Below, one piece after another: positions 45,558 through 56,358 of a DNA stretch of 64,000 nucleotides; position 1 is the first letter of the stretch, and every line of letters begins with the position of its first letter. The notes beneath the pieces were generated by a model that was given only the letters and a program-made list of their open reading frames with translations, was not told the DNA's origin and ran no database searches. The stretch is taken from contig NZ_CP016162.1 of assembly GCF_001941865.1 (NCBI RefSeq), forward strand, positions 3,533,501 to 3,597,500, written 5' to 3'. Position numbers and translations under genes: made by a program. Source of the DNA: Pseudomonas alcaliphila JAB1 (lineage in GTDB: Bacteria > Pseudomonadota > Gammaproteobacteria > Pseudomonadales > Pseudomonadaceae).

Positions 45558-46337
45558 TTAGGGCAGGCAGAGCCTGTCCAACGCAGGCCTGGCGAAGAAA
45601 AAGCCCTGCATGTAGCGGATACCAAGCTCGATCAGCGCATCACGCTCACCAACACTTTCGATGCCCTCGGCGATGATGCGAATGCCCAGGCGCTGCGCGA
45701 CCAGGACGATGCCGGCGACGATGGCCTGGCGCACCGGGTCCTGATCGATGCCGCGGGTCAAGGCCATGTCCAGCTTGAGCAGGTGCGGTTGGAACTCGGC
45801 CAGCAGATTGAGCCCGGAGTAGCCCGCGCCAAAATCGTCGATGGCGGTGGTGAAGCCCTGCTTGCCGTACTCGGCGAAGATCCGCTTGAGGTGCTCGGCA
45901 TCATGGATCTGCTCGCCTTCGGTTACCTCGAACATCAGCCGCTCGCGCGGGAAGTCAAAGCGCTGCGCCGCCTCCAGCGTGGCGCGAATGCAGGTCTCGG
46001 CGCGATACACCGCATTGGGCAGGAAGTTGATGCTGAGCAGACAATCCGGGATGTCGAGCAGGCCGAGCTTGGCGGCCTGCTCGATGGCCTTGACCCGGCA
46101 GGCCTGGTCGAAGCGGTAGCGGTTGCCATCGTTGACCCGTCCGAGAATCTCCCCCGCCGACTCGCCGTTGACACCACGCACCAGCGCCTCGTAGGCGAAG
46201 GGTCGCTGCTCCTCGACATCCAGAATCAGCTGAAAGGCCATGGTGAAGTCGAACCCCAGTGCCTCGGGGTTGCGACACTCGGCGCAGCCCACAGCCCGAA
46301 ATGGCTGAGGAAAGATGCTCTGGCTGACAATACCCAT
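45558..46337 (-). CDS. Stand-alone EAL-domain c-di-GMP phosphodiesterase
   Basis: A 259-residue soluble protein made almost only of an EAL domain. Short N-terminus with a CAEC motif (AVGCAECRNPEALGFDFTMAF), then FAYEALVRG (true EAL), SINFLPN, LMFEVTEGE, IDDFGAGYSGL, LLKLDMAL, AEGIES and MQGFFFARP. All metal-binding residues appear present, so it should degrade c-di-GMP. This CAEC/EAL form resembles the EAL part of BLUF-EAL proteins. ATG 46337 with an AAGGAA site is preferred over the TTG at 46358. It is next to a chemoreceptor gene, 51 bp apart on the same strand. Confidence 0.9.
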   Translation of the reverse strand: MGIVSQSIFPQPFRAVGCAECRNPEALGFDFTMAFQLILDVEEQRPFAYEALVRGVNGESAGEILGRVNDGNRYRFDQACRVKAIEQAAKLGLLDIPDCLLSINFLPNAVYRAETCIRATLEAAQRFDFPRERLMFEVTEGEQIHDAEHLKRIFAEYGKQGFTTAIDDFGAGYSGLNLLAEFQPHLLKLDMALTRGIDQDPVRQAIVAGIVLVAQRLGIRIIAEGIESVGERDALIELGIRYMQGFFFARPALDRLCLP

Positions 46338-46388
46338 AGGCGCTTCCTTATAGAACAAGACGTGGAGACTCCGTCATTGTCATCCTAG

Positions 46389-48020
46389 TCAAAAACGAAA
46401 GGAAGCCACCTGTTTTTCCAGCGACAACGCCAGTTGCTGCAAGCCTTGTGCGGTACGCGATGTATCGGCCACCGCCTCACTGTTCTCCATCGACATCTGT
46501 GCGATGCGCTCGACATTGCGCGCCACGTCCTGACTGGCGACCGTCTGCTCACGCAGCGCCAGGGAGATCTGATCCACCACACCGACCACGCTGGCGGAGG
46601 CCTGGCGAATGGTGACGATGGCATCACCGGCCTGGCTGGCCTGCTCCACCCCGCTGCTGACCTGCTGCACACCGATTTCCATATTGCTCACCGCACTGCG
46701 CGTGCCCAGTTGAATCTTCTTGATCATCTCGGTGATCTCCTGGGTCGAGTTGGCGGTACGCTGCGCCAGCAGGCGCACCTCGTCGGCTACCACGGCGAAG
46801 CCGCGGCCCTGCTCGCCGGCCCGCGCCGCCTCGATGGCGGCATTGAGCGCCAGCAGGTTGGTCTGATCGGCGATTTCCTTGATCACGTTGACGATCGAGG
46901 AGATCTGATCCGAATGCTGGCCGAGCTCAGCGATCTGGGCCGCTGCGCCCTGCACCGTGTCAGCGATGCGCTGCATGCTGGCGAGGGTTTCCTGGATCAC
47001 CGCACCACCCTCGGCCGACTGCCTGCCCGAGTCGCTGGACAGCCCATGCGCTTCCTTGGCGTTGTCGGCGACGTGATTGATGCTCACGGTCAGCTCCTCC
47101 ACCGTCGCCGCCATGCTCGAAGCGGCCTGCGACTGCTCCTGGGTGGAAACCGACAACTGCGTGGAAGCACTGGAGATGTTCTGCGCAGCTTCAACCAACT
47201 GCACCGCGCCGGCACGGATCTGCCCGATCATCTCGCGCAACCGCTCCTGCATGGTGGCGAAGGCATCCAGCAGCACACCGATCTCGTCACGGCCGGCCCG
47301 CTCGATATCCGAGTCAAGGCGCCCCTGGGCAACATTGCGCGCCACCTCCACCACCTGCCGCAAACGCCCGGCAATACTGTGCGAGAGGAGGAAGGCCACG
47401 CTAATGGCGAGCACTGCAGCGATCAGCCCGCCGACCAGCAAGATCATCAGCGACTCGGACTTGGCAGCATTCATCGACGCCGTGCGCTGCTCCAGCAACG
47501 CACGCTCCTCGCTCTGGATCTCGCTCAAAATACGGCGCATGGCATCCATCTTAACCTTGGCGCTACCTGACGAAACCTGTTCGACCAGAGCATCGAAACG
47601 CTGCGTGCCGGCGTTCACCTGGCGGCGCAATTCCAGATTACCGTTGATGTCTTCGCCCAGCCATTGATCATGCAAGGCCTGCAGCTCGCTGAGGCGGCGC
47701 TGCTGAGCAGGGTTGTCCCTGGTCAGTTGGCGCAGTTGCGCCATATGCGCCTGGAGCTCTCTCTCGCCGGATTCCATAGGGCCGAGAAACTGGTCTCGCC
47801 CGGTAATGACGAATCCCCGCGCACCGGTTTCGATATTGATCAGGTTGGCCAGCAGATCGGCAGATTCGTTGATCACGTCATAGGTGTGGATATTCAGCCG
47901 CACCGCACGCTCGACCTGGTCGAAGCCACGCCAGGTGGACAGCACCAGCAGCAGAATGATCAGCAGAACGATACCGAACCCCGCGTACAGCTTCTGGGAA
48001 ATGTTGAGATTGGCAAGCAT
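46389..48020 (-). CDS. Methyl-accepting chemotaxis protein (CHASE3-HAMP-MCP)
   Basis: A 543-residue transmembrane chemoreceptor. Helix 1 is [21 protein letters not shown], then a CHASE3-type periplasmic domain ([17 protein letters not shown]...), helix 2 ([24 protein letters not shown]), HAMP ([19 protein letters not shown]) and a long signalling coiled coil. The conserved tip is [41 protein letters not shown] (cited in part). ATG 48020 has an AGAGG site and family start [11 protein letters not shown]; the upstream open frame is leader. The promoter region carries a TGTACA pair. It may be cotranscribed with the downstream EAL gene. Confidence 0.92.
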   Translation of the reverse strand: MLANLNISQKLYAGFGIVLLIILLLVLSTWRGFDQVERAVRLNIHTYDVINESADLLANLINIETGARGFVITGRDQFLGPMESGERELQAHMAQLRQLTRDNPAQQRRLSELQALHDQWLGEDINGNLELRRQVNAGTQRFDALVEQVSSGSAKVKMDAMRRILSEIQSEERALLEQRTASMNAAKSESLMILLVGGLIAAVLAISVAFLLSHSIAGRLRQVVEVARNVAQGRLDSDIERAGRDEIGVLLDAFATMQERLREMIGQIRAGAVQLVEAAQNISSASTQLSVSTQEQSQAASSMAATVEELTVSINHVADNAKEAHGLSSDSGRQSAEGGAVIQETLASMQRIADTVQGAAAQIAELGQHSDQISSIVNVIKEIADQTNLLALNAAIEAARAGEQGRGFAVVADEVRLLAQRTANSTQEITEMIKKIQLGTRSAVSNMEIGVQQVSSGVEQASQAGDAIVTIRQASASVVGVVDQISLALREQTVASQDVARNVERIAQMSMENSEAVADTSRTAQGLQQLALSLEKQVASFRF

Positions 48021-48117
48021 TGGGGAGACCTCTGAGTCGTCAGGAATGAACGGACAGAGGTGCGTCATTCGACTGTACCGACTGGCACTGCGCCATTATG
48101 CATATCGATACAATAAT

Positions 48118-48141
48118 TGTACAAATTAAATCTTATGTACA
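48118..48141. promoter_or_regulatory. TGTACA-N12-TGTACA operator-like motif, copy 2
   Basis: TGTACA at 48118-48123 and 48136-48141, 97-120 bp upstream of the chemoreceptor ATG on the minus strand. Read on the minus strand, the second hexamer runs into ATTATTGTAT, like TGTACATATATT in copy 1. Same regulator inferred for both. Confidence 0.5.
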
Positions 48142-48172
48142 ATTTTAAGCAAATCCTGGCATCCGGGAATGA

Positions 48173-48207
48173 AAAGCCCCGCCGGGCTTGTGGCCGGGCG
48201 GGGCTTT
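48173..48207 (-). terminator. Intrinsic terminator of acs
   Basis: The stem AAAGCCCCGCC/GGCGGGGCTTT lies 17 bp past the acs stop and is followed on the minus strand by TCATTCC with a short T run in the stem end. Confidence 0.8.
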
Positions 48208-48223
48208 CGGTTGCCGTTGCCGA

Positions 48224-50185
48224 TCAGGCGCAGGCGGCTTGCATCTGACGATGCGTGTCGATGAGGTGCTGCACCACGCCAGGATCGGCCAGCGTGGAGA
48301 TGTCGCCGAGGGAATCGTATTCGGCGGTAGCGATCTTGCGCAGGATACGGCGCATGATCTTGCCCGAGCGGGTCTTCGGCAGGCCCGGAGCCCACTGAAT
48401 AACGTCCGGTGTGGCGATCGGGCCGATCTCCTTGCGCACCCAGTTACGCAGTTCCTGACGCAGTTGCTCCGATGCTTCCTCGCCCGCATTGAGGGTGACG
48501 TAGACGTAGATGCCCTGCCCTTTGATGTCGTGCGGTACACCGACCACTGCAGCCTCGGCCACTTTCGGGTGGGCAACCATGGCGCTCTCGATCTCGGCGG
48601 TGCCCATGCGGTGGCCGGAGACGTTGAGCACGTCGTCGACGCGGCCGGTGATCCACCAGTAACCGTCTTCGTCGCGGCGCGCACCGTCACCGGTGAAGTA
48701 CATGCCACGGAAAGTCTTGAAGTAGGTGTCGACGAAGCGGTCATGGTCGCCGTACAGGGTACGTGCCTGACCCGGCCAGGAATCGATGATCACCAGGTTG
48801 CCTTCGGCAGCGCCTTCGATGATGTTGCCCAGATTATCCACCAGCGCCGGCTGTACGCCGAAGAACGGACGTGCAGCGGAGCCCGGCTTGAGGCCATGGG
48901 CACCCGGCAGCGGGGTCATCAGGCAGGCACCGGTTTCGGTCTGCCACCAGGTGTCGACGATCGGGCAACGGCTCTGACCGACGTTCTCGTAGTACCACTG
49001 CCAGGCTTCCGGGTTGATCGGCTCACCGACCGAACCGAGCAGACGCAGGCTGGAACCATCGGCGCCTTCGACCGCAGCCTTGCCCTCGGCCATCATGGCG
49101 CGAATGGCAGTCGGGGCAGTGTAGAGGATGTTGACCTTGTGCTTGTCGACGATCTTGGCCACGCGGGAAACGTCCGGATAGTTCGGTACGCCTTCGAACA
49201 TCACGGTAGTGGCACCGTTGGACAGCGGCCCGTAGACCAGGTAGGTGTGGCCGGTGACCCAACCGATATCGGCGGTGCACCAGAAGACTTCGCCCGGACG
49301 GTAGTCGAACACGCGCTCATGGGTCAGCGAGGCGTATACCAGGTAGCCGCCGGTGGTGTGCAGCACGCCCTTGGGCTTGCCGGTGGAACCGGAGGTGTAG
49401 AGGATGAACAGGGCTTCTTCAGCGCCCATTTCCTTGGGTGCGCAGACGCTGCCTGCCACCTTCATCAGGTCTTCGTACCAGATGTCACGGTGCTGGTTCC
49501 ACTTGATTTCGGAACCGGTGCGCTGCACCACGATGACTTTCTGGATGCTGCGGGTCTCGGGGTTGGTCAGGGCGTCGTCGACGTTGGCCTTGAGCGGCAC
49601 TTTCTTGCCGCCACGCAGCCCTTCGTCAGCGGTGATCACCACCTTGGACTGGCAATCGATGATGCGCCCGGCCAGAGCCTCCGGCGAGAAACCACCGAAC
49701 ACCACTGAATGGATTGCGCCGATGCGCGCACAGGCCAGCATGGCCACCACGGCTTCCGGGATCATCGGCATGTAGATGGTCACCACGTCGCCGCGGTGAA
49801 CGTCCTGGCCGCGCAGGGCGTTGGCGAACTTGCACACTTGTTCGTGCAGCTCGCGGTAGGTGATTTCCCGGTGCTCGGACGGATCGTCGCCTTCCCAGAT
49901 GATCGCGATCTGATCACCGCGCTCTGCCAAGTGACGATCCAGGCAGTTGTAGGAGACGTTCAGGGTGCCGTCGGCAAACCACTTGATGTCGACGTGGTGA
50001 TCGTCGAAGGTGGTCTGCTTGACCTTGTCGTAGGGCTTGATCCAGTCGATCCGCTTGCCCTGCTCGCGCCAGAAACCCTCGGGGTTGACCACGGACTGTT
50101 GGTACATGGCCTTGTAGGTGGCCTCGTCAGTGAGGGTCCGCGCGGCCACTTCGGGACGCACAGGGTAAAGAGACGCAGCACTCAT
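48224..50185 (-). CDS. acs: Acetyl-CoA synthetase
   Basis: Acs activates acetate to acetyl-CoA through acetyl-AMP. The 653-residue length is normal. ANL-superfamily motifs: [20 protein letters not shown] (A3), [16 protein letters not shown] (A5), [20 protein letters not shown] (A7) and the C-terminal acetylation and catalytic lysine [13 protein letters not shown]. The frame is open to 50254, but ATG 50185 has a GAGGTG site and the family N-terminus. It has its own terminator. A perfect 13-bp inverted repeat lies 72 bp upstream. In P. aeruginosa acs also adjoins this TRAP/itaconate cluster as I recall. Confidence 0.96.
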   Translation of the reverse strand: MSAASLYPVRPEVAARTLTDEATYKAMYQQSVVNPEGFWREQGKRIDWIKPYDKVKQTTFDDHHVDIKWFADGTLNVSYNCLDRHLAERGDQIAIIWEGDDPSEHREITYRELHEQVCKFANALRGQDVHRGDVVTIYMPMIPEAVVAMLACARIGAIHSVVFGGFSPEALAGRIIDCQSKVVITADEGLRGGKKVPLKANVDDALTNPETRSIQKVIVVQRTGSEIKWNQHRDIWYEDLMKVAGSVCAPKEMGAEEALFILYTSGSTGKPKGVLHTTGGYLVYASLTHERVFDYRPGEVFWCTADIGWVTGHTYLVYGPLSNGATTVMFEGVPNYPDVSRVAKIVDKHKVNILYTAPTAIRAMMAEGKAAVEGADGSSLRLLGSVGEPINPEAWQWYYENVGQSRCPIVDTWWQTETGACLMTPLPGAHGLKPGSAARPFFGVQPALVDNLGNIIEGAAEGNLVIIDSWPGQARTLYGDHDRFVDTYFKTFRGMYFTGDGARRDEDGYWWITGRVDDVLNVSGHRMGTAEIESAMVAHPKVAEAAVVGVPHDIKGQGIYVYVTLNAGEEASEQLRQELRNWVRKEIGPIATPDVIQWAPGLPKTRSGKIMRRILRKIATAEYDSLGDISTLADPGVVQHLIDTHRQMQAACA

Positions 50186-50256
50186 GGAATCACCTCGACG
50201 GGGAGTTGTTTTTGTATGGTGCCTTTTGTATCCCCCGACCCTCCGTGAGGCCATTC

Positions 50257-50288
50257 GACCATGGTCTTACCGCTCTAAGACCATGGTC
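50257..50288. promoter_or_regulatory. Perfect 13-bp inverted repeat upstream of acs
   Basis: GACCATGGTCTTA (50257-50269), spacer CCGCTC, TAAGACCATGGTC (50276-50288). Each arm also contains the palindrome GACCATGGTC. Placed 72 bp before the acs ATG, it is a good candidate operator, perhaps for the LuxR-type regulator (CrbR/ErdR-like) known to control acs in pseudomonads; the match is inference. Confidence 0.65.
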
Positions 50289-50354
50289 TTGAAGCCCTGC
50301 CTGGCATATGTCGAGCCAATTCGACAGCGTCATGGATACGTCGAGGCGCGCAGA

Positions 50355-50380
50355 TAAAAAAGCCCGGCACAAGGCCGGGC
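50355..50380 (-). terminator. Intrinsic terminator of the TRAP dctQM genes
   Basis: GCCCGGCCTTGTGCCGGGC followed by TTTTTTATC on the minus strand, 47 bp past the dctM stop. Confidence 0.88.
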
Positions 50381-50426
50381 GTAGTGGGTACACAAGGTAC
50401 CGAAGTAGTAGCGTTCGGTCGAACCC

Positions 50427-51707
50427 TTACATGCCGAGCAGATTCGGCAGCGCCAGGGAAACTGCCGGGATGTAGGTAATCACCATCAGGAAGCTGATCA
50501 GCAGCATCAACCATGGCATCGCCGCGCGAATCACTGCCGTCAGCGGCATCCCCGTCACCGCCGAGGTGACGAACAGGTTCAGCCCCACCGGTGGCGTGAT
50601 CAGGCCGATCTCCATGTTCACCACCATGATGATACCCAGGTGGATCGGGTCGATGCCCAGCTGCATGGCGATCGGGAAGAGGATCGGCGCCAGGATCAGG
50701 ATGATCGCCGACGGTTCCATGAAGGCACCGGCGATCAGCAGCACGATGTTCACCACCAGCAGGAACTGCCAAGGCTGCAGGCCCAGCTCCACCACCCAGG
50801 CGGTGATTTGTTGGGGGATCTGCTCGGTGGTCAGCACGTGGGCGAAGAGCATGGCGTTGGCAATGATGAACATCAGCATGATGGTCAGCTTGCCGGACTC
50901 CAGCAGCACCTTCGGGCACTCGCGGATGGTCAGGTCCTTGTACACGAACAGGGCGACGAAGCCGGCGTACACCGCCGCCACGGCCGCGGCCTCGGTCGGG
51001 GTGAACATGCCGGTGTAGATACCGCCGAGGATGATCACCATCAGCAGCAAGCCCCAGAACGCTTCACGGGCGGAACGCAGCCACTCGCGCAAGCTCGCAC
51101 GCGGCAGGGCCGGCAGCTTCTTGATGCGCGCGACGATGTAGATCGCGATCATCAGCACCAGGCCGAGCATCAGACCCGGAATCACCCCGGCCATGAACAG
51201 CTTGCCCACCGACTGCTCGGTGGCGGCGGCGTACACCACCATCACGATCGACGGCGGAATCAGGATGCCCAGGGTACCGGCGTTACAGACGATGCCGGCG
51301 CCGAACGCCTGCGGGTAACCGGAGCGCACCATGCCGGCGATGGCAATCGAGCCCACTGCGGCCACGGTCGCCGGCGAGGAGCCGGACAGCGCGGCGAACA
51401 GCATGCACGCCAGCACCGCACCGATGGCCAGACCGCCACGGATGTGACCGACGCAGGCGTTGGCGAAGTCGATCAGGCGCTTGGCCACACCGCCGGTGGT
51501 CATGAACGCACCGGAGAGCAGGAAGAACGGGATCGCCAACAGGGTGTAGTGCTCGGAGGTCTCGAACAGCTTGATCGCCAGCGAGCGCACCGAGTCGGGG
51601 CTGAACAGCATGATGGTGATCGAACCGGCCAGGCCGAGCGACGCGGCGATCGGCACGCCGATGAACATCAGCAAAAACAGCAGCAGGAAGAGGAACAGAA
51701 CGGTCAT
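50427..51707 (-). CDS. dctM: TRAP transporter large permease DctM
   Basis: A 426-residue inner-membrane protein with about 12 helices, the ion-coupled translocating subunit. DctM signatures: FLLLFLLMFIGVPIAASLGLAG; SEHYTLLAIPFFLLSGAFMTTGG; LFAALSGSSPATVAAVGSIAIAGM; GIVCNAGTLGILIPPSIVMVVYA. It works with DctQ and a DctP binding protein to import dicarboxylates. It overlaps the dctQ stop by 4 bp and is followed by a terminator. Given the neighbouring itaconate genes, itaconate or a related acid is the likely substrate (inference). Confidence 0.93.
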   Translation of the reverse strand: MTVLFLFLLLFLLMFIGVPIAASLGLAGSITIMLFSPDSVRSLAIKLFETSEHYTLLAIPFFLLSGAFMTTGGVAKRLIDFANACVGHIRGGLAIGAVLACMLFAALSGSSPATVAAVGSIAIAGMVRSGYPQAFGAGIVCNAGTLGILIPPSIVMVVYAAATEQSVGKLFMAGVIPGLMLGLVLMIAIYIVARIKKLPALPRASLREWLRSAREAFWGLLLMVIILGGIYTGMFTPTEAAAVAAVYAGFVALFVYKDLTIRECPKVLLESGKLTIMLMFIIANAMLFAHVLTTEQIPQQITAWVVELGLQPWQFLLVVNIVLLIAGAFMEPSAIILILAPILFPIAMQLGIDPIHLGIIMVVNMEIGLITPPVGLNLFVTSAVTGMPLTAVIRAAMPWLMLLISFLMVITYIPAVSLALPNLLGM

Positions 51708-52333
51708 TGCTTGGGCTCCTCGTGCTCATTGATTTTCAGCGCATCGGCGGCTTCGTCAGCCAGGCCGAGGCCGGTCTGCTCGTTGCGCAGGATACGGACG
51801 AGGATTTCCAGGAAGCGGACGAACACCATGGCGTAGCCGAAGGGCACGATCATGCCGATATGCCATTGCTGCACGCCGTAGTGGCCGAGGTCTTCGGCGC
51901 CGATACCGGCCTTGAACAGGGTGTATACCCAGTCGTAGCTGCCGACGGCGATCAGGCCGGCGTAGCCCAGGCAGGCCGAGCAGGCGATCACACCGATGAC
52001 GCGCTGGATGTGGCGCGGGGCAAGCTTGACCAGCGCGTCGACGCCAATGTGGCCGGCGGTACGCACGCCATAGGCCAGGCCGAAGAAGATCAGCCAGCCG
52101 AACAGCGCCTTGGTCAGGGCATTACTCCAGGTCATCGCCTGGGCCATGTCGAGAATGGCATCGCCGATACCGAGCAGAAACTCGTTACCGCCGAAATGGT
52201 CACCCAGCCAATAGAACAGGGTGTAGAAGTTGTTGAGGATCACATAGACGAAAGTGATCAGCGTCATGGCCGCCAGGAGGAAAGCGATAAAGCCTTCCTC
52301 GAAGTGCTCCCAGACGCGCCGCAAGGCGTTCAT
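51704..52333 (-). CDS. dctQ: TRAP transporter small permease DctQ
   Basis: A 209-residue protein with four main helices (FIAFLLAAMTLITFVYVILNNFY; ALTKALFGWLIFFGLAYGVR; RVIGVIACSACLGYAGLIAVGSYDW; WHIGMIVPFGYAMVFVRFLEILV), containing the AHIGVD-like TAGHIGVDALVKL motif typical of DctQ. ATG 52333 has a GGAG site; the long upstream open frame runs through a repeat element and is not coding. Coupled to dctM by a 4-bp overlap. Confidence 0.9.
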   Translation of the reverse strand: MNALRRVWEHFEEGFIAFLLAAMTLITFVYVILNNFYTLFYWLGDHFGGNEFLLGIGDAILDMAQAMTWSNALTKALFGWLIFFGLAYGVRTAGHIGVDALVKLAPRHIQRVIGVIACSACLGYAGLIAVGSYDWVYTLFKAGIGAEDLGHYGVQQWHIGMIVPFGYAMVFVRFLEILVRILRNEQTGLGLADEAADALKINEHEEPKQ

Positions 52334-52362
52334 GGCATCTCCGAACATTGTTGTGGTTATTA

Positions 52363-52532
52363 AGAGCCTGCTCAAAGTTTCGCGAGCTAGAGCCATGCAA
52401 TACCGACGGCGGCCCCACAAAAACAGGCGAGGAGCGGTCGGAGTCGCGCTCGACTTAACGAGCTGTAAATGAGCATCCGAGCCTGTTTTTAACGCAGCAG
52501 GGCCGACGCGCAGCAGACTTTGAACAGGCTCT
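52363..52532. repeat. MITE-like element, copy B (170 bp)
   Basis: The ends AGAGCCTGCTCAAAGT and ACTTTGAACAGGCTCT are inverted repeats with one mismatch. The interior shares cgcgagctagagcca, gagctgtaaatgagcat and gcagggccgacgcgcagcag with copy A (40354-40495). It lies between dctP and dctQ. Confidence 0.8.
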
Positions 52533-52616
52533 AAGGAGTTGGGCGAATCTAACCGAGCAAGGACCGGCGCGATATTCGTCATTGGCAAACGCCGCCTTAG
52601 GCGACGGCGAATGAAA

Positions 52617-52648
52617 GACCGCCCCAGGTGCGTGGGCCCGGGGCGGTC
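52617..52648 (-). terminator. Intrinsic terminator after dctP
   Basis: The stem GACCGCCCC/GGGGCGGTC with a 14-base loop, followed on the minus strand by TTTCATT, 8 bp past the dctP stop. Confidence 0.8.
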
Positions 52649-52655
52649 ATGGGGC

Positions 52656-53777
<1,122 letters not shown>

Positions 53778-54698
53778 TCACGAAGGCAGTGTTGAAAGAT
53801 CCTCTGTTGATGAGCTGTTACGCAGATGGTCGAGCATCTGCTTCGCGGTCAGCGAAAGGTTGTCCTGATTACGTACCGCCACCTTGAGTTCGCGCCGCGC
53901 CCAGGGGTCGTGCAGCGGGATCACCCGCACATCCAGCGCGGGCAGGTAGGTACGCACCGCCAGGTCCGGCAACACACCGACGCCCATACCGGTGTGGATC
54001 ATCCGGCAAATGGCCTCGAAGCTACGCACCTGAATGCGCAGGCGCAGGGCCACGCCCTGGCTGTGCGCCGAATGTTGCAGCAGGCCGTGCAAGGACGCGT
54101 CCTGCTGCAGGCCGATGAAGTCGTAGCCCACCGCCTCGCGCAGGAACAGGCCGTCACGCTCAGCCAGCGGATGTTCGCGCGGGGTGACCAGCACCAACTG
54201 ATCGTGACGGTAGGTGAATACCTGCAGATCCTCGGCCGGCACATGCCCGGCGAAGATACCGATATCGGTCAGCCCCTCGCGCACCGCGCGAATAGTCTCG
54301 CTGCTGACCCGCTCCTCCAGGTCGATCTTCACCTGCGGGTGCAGGCGGCTGAAACTGGCCAGATCCTCAGGCAGAAACTCGATCACCGCCGAGGTGTTGG
54401 CGTGGATGCGCACATGGCCTTTCACCCCTTCGCTGAACTCGCTGAGATCGGCGTTGAGCTGTTCGAGGTTGTCCATCATGTTGCGCGCGTGGTGCAGCAG
54501 CGCGTGGCCGGCCGGGGTCAGTTCGACACCCTTGGGTTGGCGATAGAGCAGCGCGATGCCGAGCTGGTTTTCCAGGTCGCTGACGCGCTTGCTTACCGCT
54601 GCCAGGGCCAGGTGCTCGCGCTCGGCAGCGCGAGTCAGGCTGCGCTCGTCGGCAATGGCCACGAACAGCTTGAGGGTGACGAAATCGATGCGGCGCAT
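53778..54698 (-). CDS. LysR-type transcription regulator
   Basis: A 306-residue regulator. N-terminal winged helix MRRIDFVTLKLFVAIADERSLTRAAEREHLALAAVSKRVSDLENQLG (cited in part, residues 1-60), then a type 2 periplasmic-binding-like effector domain (VRIHANTSAVIEFLPEDLASF...). ATG 54698 has a GGAG site seven bases ahead; ATG 54710 is possible. It is divergent from the CoA-transferase/HMG-lyase genes (168 bp gap) and lies before dctP on the same strand. It is therefore the likely regulator of both, responding to the imported acid or its CoA precursor (inference). Confidence 0.92.
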   Translation of the reverse strand: MRRIDFVTLKLFVAIADERSLTRAAEREHLALAAVSKRVSDLENQLGIALLYRQPKGVELTPAGHALLHHARNMMDNLEQLNADLSEFSEGVKGHVRIHANTSAVIEFLPEDLASFSRLHPQVKIDLEERVSSETIRAVREGLTDIGIFAGHVPAEDLQVFTYRHDQLVLVTPREHPLAERDGLFLREAVGYDFIGLQQDASLHGLLQHSAHSQGVALRLRIQVRSFEAICRMIHTGMGVGVLPDLAVRTYLPALDVRVIPLHDPWARRELKVAVRNQDNLSLTAKQMLDHLRNSSSTEDLSTLPS

Positions 54699-54866
54699 GA
54701 GGGTCTCCATTTCGTGCCTGGCGAAGTGAAGCAGCCAGACACCTGATTTACAGCATGCCACTTCGCGATACGCGAAGCCTAGCTTGGCCATTGAGCAATT
54801 GTCGGCACCGCGCCGCTGCGCCATTCTGCGCACCACGAGAAACGCACAGGCAAATCAGGTGCAGCC

Positions 54867-56069
54867 ATGACTCAAAACAACACCAGCAACATGGCCCTGC
54901 AGGGGCTCAAGGTGATCGAGATGGGCCAGCTCATCGCCGGTCCCTTCGCCAGCAAGCTGCTCGGCGAATTCGGCGCTGACGTGATCAAGATCGAGCCGCC
55001 GGGCGTCGGCGACCCGCTGCGCAAATGGCGCAAGATCAAGGACGGCACCTCGCTCTGGTGGCACGTGCAGTCACGCAACAAGCGCTCGCTGACCCTCGAC
55101 CTGAAACAGGCCGAAGCCCAAGACATCGTGCGCAAGCTGGTGGCCGAGGCCGACGTGCTGGTGGAGAACTTCCGCCCCGGCACGCTGGAAGGCTGGGGCC
55201 TGGGTTATGACGCGCTGAAGGCGATCAACCCGCGACTGATCATGCTGCGCATCTCCGGCTATGGGCAGACCGGCCCCTACCGCGACCTGCCCGGTTTCGG
55301 CGTGATCGGCGAAGCCATGGGCGGCCTGCGCCACCTCTCCGGCTACCCTGGCCAGGCGCCGGTGCGCGTGGGCATCAGCATCGGCGACTCGCTGTCTTCG
55401 CTGTACGGCGTAATCGGCGTGCTACTGGCCCTGCAAGAGCGTGCGCGCAGCGGCGAAGGCCAGGAAATCGACGTGGCACTGTACGAGTCGGTATTCGCCA
55501 TGATGGAAAGCCTGATCCCCGAATACGACGCCTTCGGCTACGTCCGCGAGCCGGCCGGCAGCGCCCTGCCAGGCATCACGCCGTCCAACTCCTACCCGTG
55601 CAACGACGGCAGCTACGTGCTGATCGCCGGCAATGGCGACAGCATCTACAAGCGCCTGATGAGCTTGATCGGCCGCGACGACCTGGGCAACGACCCGCGC
55701 CTGGCGCAGAACGACGGGCGCAGCCAGCACGCCGAACTGATCGACGGCGCCATCGCCGAGTGGACTGCCCAGCGCAGCCGCGACGAGGTGATCGAAGCAC
55801 TCAAGGGCGCGCGCGTGCCGGCCGGCTATCCCTACACCGCCGCCGACATCGTGCAGGACCCGCACTACCTGGCGCGACAGATGATCGAGCAGGTGCAGAC
55901 CAGCGTCGGCCCGCTCAAGGTGCCAGGCGTACTGCCCAAGCTCAGCCGTACGCCGGGCCGCATCGGCACCGGCGGCCCGCAACTGGGCGAGCACAGCGAC
56001 GACATCCTCGCCGGGCTTGGCCTCAGCGCGGAACAGGTCGCCGGCCTGCGCGAGCGCGGGATCATCTAG
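54867..56069 (+). CDS. Family III CoA-transferase (CaiB/BaiF type)
   Basis: A 400-residue CoA-transferase. Family motifs: MALQGLKVIEMGQLIAGPFASKLLGEFGADVIKIEPP (N-terminus, cited in part), RNKRSLTLDLK, ENFRPGTLEGWGLGYDAL, and the nucleophile Asp174 in VGISIGDSLSS. The GFGVIGEAMGGLRHLSG segment is of the succinyl-CoA:dicarboxylate transferase subgroup (citramalate- or mesaconate-type). Its partner is the HMG-CoA-lyase-like gene 290 bp downstream, so it probably activates a branched 3-hydroxy dicarboxylate such as citramalate or 3-hydroxy-3-methylglutarate. ATG 54867. Confidence 0.88.
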   Translation: MTQNNTSNMALQGLKVIEMGQLIAGPFASKLLGEFGADVIKIEPPGVGDPLRKWRKIKDGTSLWWHVQSRNKRSLTLDLKQAEAQDIVRKLVAEADVLVENFRPGTLEGWGLGYDALKAINPRLIMLRISGYGQTGPYRDLPGFGVIGEAMGGLRHLSGYPGQAPVRVGISIGDSLSSLYGVIGVLLALQERARSGEGQEIDVALYESVFAMMESLIPEYDAFGYVREPAGSALPGITPSNSYPCNDGSYVLIAGNGDSIYKRLMSLIGRDDLGNDPRLAQNDGRSQHAELIDGAIAEWTAQRSRDEVIEALKGARVPAGYPYTAADIVQDPHYLARQMIEQVQTSVGPLKVPGVLPKLSRTPGRIGTGGPQLGEHSDDILAGLGLSAEQVAGLRERGII

Positions 56070-56358
56070 CCAGATGGCTGCAGATAGTTCCCACGCTCTG
56101 CGTGGGAACTCAGCCCAGGACGCTCCGCGTCCGCCCTTGGCTCTAACGGACGCAGAGCGTCGCCAGATGCATGCCCACGCGGAGGATTTGAAGTGAGGAA
56201 CGACCGATAGCTCCCACGCTCCGCGTGGGAGTTCAGCACAGGACGCTCTGCGTCCGCCCGTGATAGCGACGGACGCAGGGCGTCCCCGGATGCATTCCCA
56301 CGCGGACGGTTCGACGCCTCGACGTGGGAACGATCAAGTCAAAGATTGAGGATTACCC
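56070..56358. repeat. Two tandem copies of a 100-bp intergenic repeat
   Basis: Copies at 56087-56184 and 56210-56308 each hold ttcccacgctctgcgtggga-type and ggacgctccgcgtccgccc hairpins and end in cccacgcgga. They separate the CoA-transferase and lyase genes, which otherwise look like one operon. A half copy (cgtgggaacgatcaag) follows near 56322. Confidence 0.8.

Larger units (their letters stand above)
52334..52655. other. Gap between dctP and dctQ holding MITE-like copy B and a terminator
   Basis: No gene. 52363-52532 is a mobile-type repeat inserted between dctP and dctQM. A terminator (52617-52648) ends the dctP transcript, so dctQM probably needs its own promoter or read-through. Confidence 0.65.

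Noticed and set aside
50186..50256. Sigma-54 promoter in front of acs
   Set aside because: AGGCACCATACAAAAAC lacks the GC element at -12 with correct spacing.
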